Assembly (NCBI GenBank): GCA_938004375.1
Contig: CALKWH010000152.1
Location: 1-6,704 of the forward strand
DNA: 6,704 nucleotides
Source of the DNA: an uncultured Pseudomonadota bacterium
GTDB lineage: Bacteria > Myxococcota_A > Polyangia > HGW-17
Reading direction: 5' to 3'
Translations under genes and position numbers: made by a program
Part shown: in pieces, positions 1 to 4,930 of the stretch
Numbering within the stretch: the stretch's first letter is position 1
Layout: each line of letters begins with the position of its first letter
The notes under the pieces: model-generated
The model's input: only the letters and a program-made list of their open reading frames with translations
The model's database searches: none
What the model was told of the DNA's origin: nothing

Positions 1-54
1 TTGACGTTGTTGACGTTGTTGACGTTGTTGACGTTGTTGACGTTGTTGACGTTG
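1..54 (-). repeat. Perfect 9-bp tandem repeat, at least six copies, coding for Asn-Asn-Val
   Basis: Six identical head-to-tail copies of TTGACGTTG (CAACGTCAA on the coding minus strand) fill positions 1-54, and the array continues past the window edge. In the lipoprotein frame each unit encodes Asn, Asn and Val using only AAC and GTC codons. There is no synonymous variation, which points to recent expansion by slippage or unequal exchange rather than to old selected protein repeats. The true copy number is unknown because the sequence starts inside the array. Confidence 0.95.
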
Positions 55-140
55 CCGGCGTTGAACGGTTCCTGCTTGCCCGAGTCCGGGGAGCAGGCGA
101 TCGCGGACACGAGGCAGCAGGTAAAGAGGATGAGTCTCAT
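1..140 (-). CDS. Partial lipoprotein with Asn-Asn-Val repeat linker (N-terminus only)
   Basis: The start codon is at 140-138 on the minus strand; 46 codons are visible before the window edge, and the rest of the gene lies outside. The N-terminus begins MRLILFTCCLVSAIAC: a short, weakly charged n-region, a hydrophobic core, and a plausible lipobox A-I-A-Cys16, so a signal-peptidase II lipoprotein is likely. Ala rather than Leu at -3 makes the lipobox slightly atypical. After a short spacer (SPDSGKQEPFNAG) the chain enters perfect Asn-Val-Asn repeats, which look like a flexible linker between the lipid anchor and a distal domain that cannot be seen. The start is supported by an AGGAGG ribosome binding site six bases upstream. 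It is divergent from the MATE gene across a 47-bp gap, where I find no convincing -35/-10 pair on either strand. Its function cannot be named from this fragment. Confidence 0.8.
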   Translation of the reverse strand, partial: MRLILFTCCLVSAIACSPDSGKQEPFNAGNVNNVNNVNNVNNVNNV

Positions 141-146
141 GGCGGT

Positions 147-152
147 CCTCCT
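147..152 (-). promoter_or_regulatory. Ribosome binding site of the partial lipoprotein
   Basis: The minus strand reads AGGAGG here, a perfect Shine-Dalgarno core, followed by six bases and the ATG at 140-138. This fixes the lipoprotein start and supports the minus-strand reading of a stretch too short to be found as a long ORF. Confidence 0.85.
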
Positions 153-187
153 GGCGTAATCTAGCACATATCCATTGGACTTCGCGC

Positions 188-1621
188 ATGAATGTGCTAC
201 GGATGCCCGCCGTCATGTCCGAGCCCGCCGACCTCCCCCTCACCGATCCGCCGCCCGAGTCCGATGACGCGCACGGGATCATCCCCGCCGACGCCGGTCG
301 CACCTCCGAGTTGATGCGCCTGGCCTTTCCGCTCATCGTCACGTTCGTCTCCCACGTGATCATGAGCGTGGCCGACACGGTGGTCATGGGGATGGTGGGG
401 ACCGACGAGCAGGGCGGCGTGGGCCTGGGAGCGTCCCTGTTCTGGTCGATGTCGTCCTTCGCCTCGGGGCTGCTCTCGGCGGTCACCACCTTCGTGGCGC
501 AGGCCTACGGAGCCCGGAAGCACGAGGAGGTGCGCCACCCGGTCGTGGTCGGGATCGGCCTCGCGCTTCCGCTGGGGACCTTGCTGGTGGTGGCCTCGTT
601 CTGGGTGCCGGAGTTGATCACCCTGCTGAACACCAACGCCGGGGCCCGCCCCCACGTCGTCACCTACCTGCGCTGGATGTTGTGTGCCGCCCCGCTGTTC
701 CTGCTCAATTTCGTGCTCATCGGCTACTTCCGCGGCATCTCCGACACAGTCACGCCCATGATCGTCACCCTCGCGATCAACGTGGTCAACATCGTGCTCA
801 ACATCGTGTTCGTGTTCGGCCATCTCGGGAGCCCGGAGATGGGTGTGCAGGGCGTGGCGCTGGCCACGGTGATCTCCATGGCGCTGTCGGTGGTGGTCTT
901 TTTCGGTCTGTACTTCTCCCGTTCCCATCACGACCGGTACGCCACCCGCAGCCCCCTCCCGTTCGCCGAGATACCGTTGCGGCGCTTCCTGAAGGTCGGG
1001 CTACCCATCGGCGTCACCTGGTTCCTCGAGAACATGGCGTTCAACATCATGTCGCTGTACGTCGCGGCGTTCGATCCAGCCTCCACCGCGGCCAACACCA
1101 TCGTGTTCCAGTTGTGCCACGTGAGCTTCATGCCCGCGGTGGGCATCTCCATCGCGGCCACCACGCTGGTGGGTAAATACATCGGTGCGGGCCGCCCCGA
1201 GCTCGCCCTGCGCAGCGCGCGGCGCTCCGTGGTGCTGGCGGTGGCGTACATGGGGACCCTCGGTGGCGTCTTCCTGCTGGCGCCGGCGTTCTTCATCGGG
1301 CTTTTCTCGTCCGACGCGCAGGTGATCCGGCTCGGCGCCATGGCCCTGCACGTGGCGGCCTTCTTCCAGGTGTTCGATGCCATGGGACTCGCCGTGGACG
1401 GGGTCTTCCGCGGCGCGGGGATCACGTTGCTGCCCATGCTGGTGCGCCTCGGGGTCATGTGGTTCGTGTTCGTGCCCATGATATTCATTCTTGGACACTA
1501 TGTCTTCGAGACCGGGATCATGGCCGGCTGGACCGCGGCGCTCATCGGCCTCGCGCTGCAGGGGTCCATCCTGCTCGCCGCCTTCCTGTTCACCCCCTGG
1601 CAGCACCGCGGCCGCGTGTGA
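188..1621 (+). CDS. MATE-family multidrug/metabolite efflux transporter
   Basis: A 477-aa inner-membrane protein, the usual length for MATE (NorM/DinF-like) antiporters, which export cationic drugs or metabolites using Na+ or H+ gradients. Residues 1-40 are a polar, Pro/Asp-rich cytoplasmic extension. About twelve hydrophobic segments follow, in two halves (roughly 43-245 and 265-470). Family signatures are visible in both: VAQAYGARK at 103-111, RGISDTVTPM at 182-191, NIVLNIVFVFG with PEMGVQGVALAT at 201-227, GLPIG at 271-275, TTLVGKYIGAGRPELA at 325-340 and DGVFRGAG at 404-411. The start is uncertain: no good Shine-Dalgarno precedes ATG 188, and ATG 203 (Met6) or ATG 215 (Met10) would lose only a few polar residues. 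Malic enzyme follows after 85 nt on the same strand with no clear terminator between. Substrate and coupling ion cannot be read from sequence alone. Confidence 0.93.
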   Translation: MNVLRMPAVMSEPADLPLTDPPPESDDAHGIIPADAGRTSELMRLAFPLIVTFVSHVIMSVADTVVMGMVGTDEQGGVGLGASLFWSMSSFASGLLSAVTTFVAQAYGARKHEEVRHPVVVGIGLALPLGTLLVVASFWVPELITLLNTNAGARPHVVTYLRWMLCAAPLFLLNFVLIGYFRGISDTVTPMIVTLAINVVNIVLNIVFVFGHLGSPEMGVQGVALATVISMALSVVVFFGLYFSRSHHDRYATRSPLPFAEIPLRRFLKVGLPIGVTWFLENMAFNIMSLYVAAFDPASTAANTIVFQLCHVSFMPAVGISIAATTLVGKYIGAGRPELALRSARRSVVLAVAYMGTLGGVFLLAPAFFIGLFSSDAQVIRLGAMALHVAAFFQVFDAMGLAVDGVFRGAGITLLPMLVRLGVMWFVFVPMIFILGHYVFETGIMAGWTAALIGLALQGSILLAAFLFTPWQHRGRV

Positions 1622-1657
1622 TGCCTTGACTTTTCCCCCGGATTCTGGTGCAACGCC

Positions 1658-1674
1658 ACCTGGGCGCGCCAGGT
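1658..1674 (+). other. Small inverted repeat in the leader of the malic enzyme gene
   Basis: ACCTGG (1658-1663) and CCAGGT (1669-1674) form a perfect 6-bp stem around a 5-nt GCGCG loop in the 85-nt gap before malic enzyme. No U-tract follows, so it is not a classical intrinsic terminator. A weaker 4-bp stem, GGTG 1647-1650 with CACC 1657-1660, overlaps it and could not form at the same time. It may be an mRNA leader structure or chance in GC-rich DNA. Confidence 0.3.
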
Positions 1675-1694
1675 CCGCGCGCGACCGACCCTAC

Positions 1695-1702
1695 GGAGGA
1701 GG
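1695..1702 (+). promoter_or_regulatory. Ribosome binding site that sets the malic enzyme start
   Basis: GGAGGAGG precedes ATG 1707. Taking GGAGG at 1695-1699 gives a 7-nt spacer; taking AGGAGG at 1697-1702 gives 4 nt. This decides against the longer in-frame reading that opens at 1491 inside the MATE gene. Confidence 0.85.
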
Positions 1703-1706
1703 ACCC

Positions 1707-3035
1707 ATGGCCCCCCACGACGACGACGAGCGCAGGCTGGAAGCCGAGAAGCACTACGCCACGGCGCTGGCCTGGCACGAGGCCTGCCGCGGCAAGCAGG
1801 AGCTCTTTCCGCGCTGCCCCGTGCGCGGCAACGCCGATTTCTCGGTGTGGTACACGCCGGGGGTGGCCGAGCCTTGCCGCCGGATCCACGCGGATCCGGC
1901 GACAGTTTACAAGTATACGAACAAAGGCAACACCATCGCCGTGCTCTCCGACGGCAGTCGCGTGCTGGGCTTGGGAGACATCGGACCGGCCGCCGGTCTG
2001 CCGGTGATGGAGGGCAAGGGGCTCATCTTCAAGATGTACGGGGGCGTGGACGCCTTCGCCCTGTGCGTGGACGCCCCCACCTGCGAGGCCATGGTGACCG
2101 TGGGCCGGGCCATCGCGCCGTCGTTCGGCGGCATCAACCTCGAGGACATCGCCTCCCCGCGCTGCTTCGACATTTTGGACCAGCTGCGGGCCGCGCTGGA
2201 CATCCCCGTGTGGCACGACGACCGCCAGGGCACGGCCACGGTCATCTTCGCGGGGCTGATGAACGCCGCCCGCGTGACCGGGCGCCGGCTCGAGGACTGT
2301 CGCTTCACGTTGCTGGGCGCGGGGGCGGCCAACCTGGCGGTGGCCGAGCTGCTCGTTTTCACGGGTGTGGATCCTGGACAGATAATATTTATTGATCGCC
2401 CGGGAATTCTGGGGCCGGAGCACGCGCCCTACCATCCCTTGCGGGACGATCTGGTGGCCCGTTCCAACGCCGGTCGCCGAACCGGCGGACTCGCCGAGGC
2501 CCTGGCCGGCGCCGACGTGCTCGTGGCCCTCTCCGCACCTGGGCCTGGCATCATCACGCCGGCGCACCTGCGCGCCATGTCGAAGGATCCCATCGTGTTC
2601 GCCTGCGCCAACCCGGTGCCCGAGATCTGGCCGTGGGAGGCCGCCGCCGCCGGAGCAGCCGTGGTGGCCACCGGGCGTGGCGACTTTCCCAACCAGGTCA
2701 ACAACGCCCTGATCTTCCCCGGCGTGTTCCGCGGGGCGCTGGACGTCCAAGCCCGGACGATCTCCCAGGGCATGTGCGTCGCTGCGGCCGGGGCCCTCGC
2801 CGAGGTGGCGATCACCGAGGGACTCCGGGCCGATCGCATCCTGCCCGTCATCGACGATCCCGCGGTGGCGCCGGCGGTGGCGGCGGCCGTCGGGCTCGCC
2901 GCCGTGGTCGAGGGTTTGGCGCGAAATCCCCTCTCCCGGGAGGAGCTCGTCGAAAAAGCTGAAATTTCCTGCAACCGCTCCGCGAAAATCATGACAATGA
3001 TGTTGCGCGAGGATCTGCTGCCCCGGCTCCCTTGA
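1707..3035 (+). CDS. Malic enzyme, short form (oxaloacetate-decarboxylating, NAD(P)-dependent)
   Basis: A 442-aa cytosolic enzyme converting malate and NAD(P)+ to pyruvate, CO2 and NAD(P)H. The N-terminal malic domain covers about 20-180 and the NAD-binding Rossmann domain about 185-415. Matched by motif and spacing to E. coli MaeB, the catalytic Tyr is Tyr49 (WYTPGVAEPC) and the catalytic Lys is Lys104 (VMEGKGLIFK); they lie 55 residues apart in both proteins. Metal ligands are Glu146 and Asp147 (GGINLEDI) and Asp172 (WHDDRQGTATV). The dinucleotide loop is LLGAGAANLA at 202-211. Substrate-pocket Asn residues lie in ACANPVPE (299-306) and DFPNQVNNALIFPGVFRGA (326-344). The phosphotransacetylase-like C-terminal domain of MaeB is absent. 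Cofactor preference cannot be decided by eye. AT-rich patches with rare codons occur near codons 66-73 and 225-230, although the surrounding protein is conserved. ATG 1707 is chosen for its strong ribosome binding site. Confidence 0.95.
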   Translation: MAPHDDDERRLEAEKHYATALAWHEACRGKQELFPRCPVRGNADFSVWYTPGVAEPCRRIHADPATVYKYTNKGNTIAVLSDGSRVLGLGDIGPAAGLPVMEGKGLIFKMYGGVDAFALCVDAPTCEAMVTVGRAIAPSFGGINLEDIASPRCFDILDQLRAALDIPVWHDDRQGTATVIFAGLMNAARVTGRRLEDCRFTLLGAGAANLAVAELLVFTGVDPGQIIFIDRPGILGPEHAPYHPLRDDLVARSNAGRRTGGLAEALAGADVLVALSAPGPGIITPAHLRAMSKDPIVFACANPVPEIWPWEAAAAGAAVVATGRGDFPNQVNNALIFPGVFRGALDVQARTISQGMCVAAAGALAEVAITEGLRADRILPVIDDPAVAPAVAAAVGLAAVVEGLARNPLSREELVEKAEISCNRSAKIMTMMLREDLLPRLP

Positions 3036-3063
3036 AGATTATCGGGCGTCGGAGGAACACAGC

Positions 3064-3092
3064 TTCCCAAGAAGGGATTATCCTAGTATTAT
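3064..3092 (+). promoter_or_regulatory. Predicted sigma70-type promoter of the Cys-rich lipoprotein
   Basis: TTCCCA (3064-3069, 4 of 6 matches to TTGACA) and TATTAT (3087-3092, 5 of 6 matches to TATAAT) are separated by exactly 17 bp, in a locally AT-rich stretch just after the malic enzyme stop. Transcription would begin near 3099, leaving a leader of about 33 nt before ATG 3133. The -10 element covers the upstream in-frame ATG at 3091, which argues against use of that start. This is a consensus match only, and sigma specificity in this lineage is not known. Confidence 0.5.
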
Positions 3093-3120
3093 GTCGCCCG
3101 GTTCTTTTGGCTCTTTTTGC

Positions 3121-3125
3121 AGAGG
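3121..3125 (+). promoter_or_regulatory. Ribosome binding site fixing the Cys-rich lipoprotein start
   Basis: AGAGG sits seven bases before ATG 3133. The start it implies puts a standard lipoprotein signal peptide exactly at the N-terminus. CTCT at 3111-3114 could pair with AGAG at 3121-3124 across a 6-nt loop and partly mask the site. Confidence 0.6.
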
Positions 3126-3132
3126 TTGTCTC

Positions 3133-4896
3133 ATGTTGAACAAATATTCGCTGATTATTTTGTCTATCGCTTTCGTCTCCACGTTGTCCGCCTGCGACGA
3201 AAAGAAGGAAAAGGCCTGCGGCAACGGCCGGCTCGAGGCTTTCGAAATGTGCGACCCCGGCATCGCCGGGCAGGCCGACATCTGCACGGACGAGTGCAAG
3301 TTCGTGTCCCACTGCGGCAACGGCCTGATCGAGGCCGCCGAAGAGTGCGACGACGGCAACCTGGTCAACGGCGATGGCTGCTCCCGCGAGTGCGTGGTGG
3401 AGCGCGGTTGCGGTAATGGCGTGATCGACTTCACCATCGTCGACGGAGCCCTCCACATCGAGCAGTGCGATGACGACAACACCGAGAGCGGTGACGGCTG
3501 CTCCAGTGATTGCCGCCTCGAGGGCGGCAACGGCGTGTGCGGCAACGGGAATATCGAGTGGCCCGAAGAGTGCGACGATGGCGGCACCGCCGACGGCGAC
3601 GGCTGCTCGGCGCTGTGCGAGGTCGAGGCCGGCTGCGGCGACGGCCAGCTCGAGCCGTCCCTGGAGCAGTGTGACGACGGCAACCGCGTCCATGGCGACG
3701 GCTGCTCGGCTTATTGCAGACTCGAGTTCCGCTGCGGCGATGGCGCCTGCGACGAGGCCTCTGGCGAGCACTGCGAGTTCTGCGCCATCGACTGCTGTCC
3801 CACCTGTGGCGATGGCGTGCTGGACGGCGAGGAGACCTGCGACGACGGCAACAACGTCCGCTTCGACGGCTGCTCTTCGGGGTGCGACGACGAGGACGGC
3901 GTGGCCACCTGCGGCAACGGCATCTGGGAGTCCCCCGAGGAGTGCGACGACACCAACCTGGTCGAGGGCGATGGCTGCTCCCCCACCTGCATGCGCGAGT
4001 TCGTGGTCGGCGACGGCACCTGCGAGAGCCTGCGCGGGGAGACCTGCCGCCTGAGCCCGGCCGACTGCTGCCCGAACTGCGGCAACGGCGTTCTGGAGAC
4101 CGGCGAGGAGTGCGACGGCAATGCCCTGGGCGGCAAGACCTGTGGCGATCTCTGTTATGACGGCGGTGCGCTGGCGTGCACGCCCTGGTGTTCCTTCGAC
4201 TATGCGGGCTGCGCCGGGACCGGCCCGATCTGCGGGGACGGCACCGCCGAGTGCGCCGAGCAGTGCGACGGCACCGACTTCCGCGGCCGCACCTGCGCCT
4301 CCTTTGGTTTCTCCGAGGGCAACCTCATCTGCTCCAGTCAGTGCAACTACAACATCTCCGGCTGCAGCGGCTTCCTGTATTACGCGGCGGCGAACTTCGA
4401 TGACTCCCCGACGCTGCCCCTGGGCTGGTCCATGGCCGGCACGTGGAGCATCGGCACGCCCGGCTCCGGCCCCTCGGCCGCCGCTTCGCCGCCCAGGTGC
4501 ATCTCGACCTCGTTGAGCGGCCAGTATCCCGCCAGCATGGCCTACGGGAGCAACTACGTCCGCCTGCCGGCCATCGATCTGAGCAGCGCCAACAACCCGG
4601 TGTTGACCTTCAGTTCCTGGATGGACGCCGAGAGCGGTTACGATGGTGGACGCATCGAGGCCAGCATCGACGGCGGCACGACCTGGAACGTGGTGCCCAT
4701 CGGCGAGGTGAGCCCTGCCTACCAGGAAACCTACGACCTCAACTGGACCGGTTCGCTCATGACCTGGACCCCCTACACCGTGCAATTGAGCAGCTACATC
4801 GGCAACGTCCTCCACCTCCGCTTCGCCTTCACCTCCGACGGCTCCATCCAGCGCGAGGGTTGGTACGTCGACGACATCATCGTGACCGAGCAGTAG
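3133..4896 (+). CDS. Surface lipoprotein with DUF4215/Myxococcus-type Cys-rich repeats and C-terminal beta-sandwich domain
   Basis: A 587-aa exported lipoprotein. Residues 1-20 form a signal peptide (MLNKYSLIILSIAFVSTLSA) with lipobox L-S-A-Cys21. Asp22 at +2 would be an inner-membrane retention signal in E. coli, but that rule may not hold here. Residues 29-411 carry 52 cysteines. Seven modules share the frame C-x10-C-x10-C-x3-C, most with CGNG, ECDDGN and GDGCS motifs typical of the DUF4215/Myxo disulfide repeat; four variant Cys modules are interspersed or follow. Residues about 416-587 have one cysteine (456) and resemble the jelly-roll domain seen after M6 peptidases and in MAM-like proteins, with an FDDS...GWS opening, SIDGGTTWNVV at 511-521 and the ending FTSDGSIQREGWYVDDI at 566-582. 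No catalytic motif is visible, so an adhesin, matrix or binding role is inference. The longer start at 3091 is rejected because it lacks a ribosome binding site and would bury the signal peptide. Confidence 0.9.
   Translation: MLNKYSLIILSIAFVSTLSACDEKKEKACGNGRLEAFEMCDPGIAGQADICTDECKFVSHCGNGLIEAAEECDDGNLVNGDGCSRECVVERGCGNGVIDFTIVDGALHIEQCDDDNTESGDGCSSDCRLEGGNGVCGNGNIEWPEECDDGGTADGDGCSALCEVEAGCGDGQLEPSLEQCDDGNRVHGDGCSAYCRLEFRCGDGACDEASGEHCEFCAIDCCPTCGDGVLDGEETCDDGNNVRFDGCSSGCDDEDGVATCGNGIWESPEECDDTNLVEGDGCSPTCMREFVVGDGTCESLRGETCRLSPADCCPNCGNGVLETGEECDGNALGGKTCGDLCYDGGALACTPWCSFDYAGCAGTGPICGDGTAECAEQCDGTDFRGRTCASFGFSEGNLICSSQCNYNISGCSGFLYYAAANFDDSPTLPLGWSMAGTWSIGTPGSGPSAAASPPRCISTSLSGQYPASMAYGSNYVRLPAIDLSSANNPVLTFSSWMDAESGYDGGRIEASIDGGTTWNVVPIGEVSPAYQETYDLNWTGSLMTWTPYTVQLSSYIGNVLHLRFAFTSDGSIQREGWYVDDIIVTEQ
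3217..4365 (+). repeat. Array of eleven Cys-rich protein modules
   Basis: Regular modules, by first and last Cys, lie at 3217-3297, 3313-3393, 3409-3513, 3538-3618, 3634-3717, 3805-3885 and 3910-3990. Five have exact C-x10-C-x10-C-x3-C spacing. The third has an 8-residue and the fifth a 1-residue insertion between the first two cysteines. Two variant modules with a Cys-Cys-Pro-x-Cys end lie at 3733-3798 and 4006-4071. Two longer seven-Cys modules lie at 4078-4212 and 4231-4365. At the DNA level the copies are imperfect but share GAGTGCGACGACGGCAAC-like and GGCGACGGCTGCTC-like cores, so they have diverged well beyond recent duplication. The acidic Asp/Gly/Asn loops recall Ca-binding folds, but this is not shown. 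Confidence 0.85.
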
Positions 4897-4930
4897 CCCC
4901 CGGCCCGGTCGTGTCCACCGGTCCTTCATC

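Noticed and set aside
1..54. The 9-bp array as replication iterons or a CRISPR-like array
   Set aside because: It is contiguous without spacers, lies in frame within a signal-peptide-bearing gene, and translates to a simple Asn-Asn-Val linker.
1626..1660. TTGACT at 1626-1631 as the -35 of a malic enzyme promoter
   Set aside because: No acceptable -10 is found 15-19 bp downstream; the stretch there is GC-rich (TGCAAC).
1491..1706. Possible 72-codon N-terminal extension of malic enzyme overlapping the MATE gene
   Set aside because: The extension is Pro/Arg/Ser-rich out-of-frame MATE sequence with no family similarity, while ATG 1707 has a strong ribosome binding site and the N-terminus then fits the family.
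2356..2390. TTTTCA and GATAAT as an internal promoter within malic enzyme
   Set aside because: The spacer is 19 bp, the -35 match is only 4 of 6, and there is no gene start nearby. Conserved protein sequence explains the stretch.
3037..3082. Two GATTATC copies (3037-3043 and 3076-3082) around the lipoprotein promoter as operator sites
   Set aside because: Seven-base matches 39 bp apart in an AT-rich gap are easily chance, and no palindrome or third copy supports a regulator site.
3091..3132. Upstream in-frame ATG giving 14 more residues on the Cys-rich lipoprotein
   Set aside because: No Shine-Dalgarno precedes it, it lies in the predicted -10 element, and it would put extra residues before a standard lipoprotein signal peptide.
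4905..4921. Hairpin CCGGT/ACCGG between lipoprotein and helicase as a terminator
   Set aside because: It has only a 5-bp stem with a 7-nt loop and no U-tract after it. Insufficient for an intrinsic terminator.
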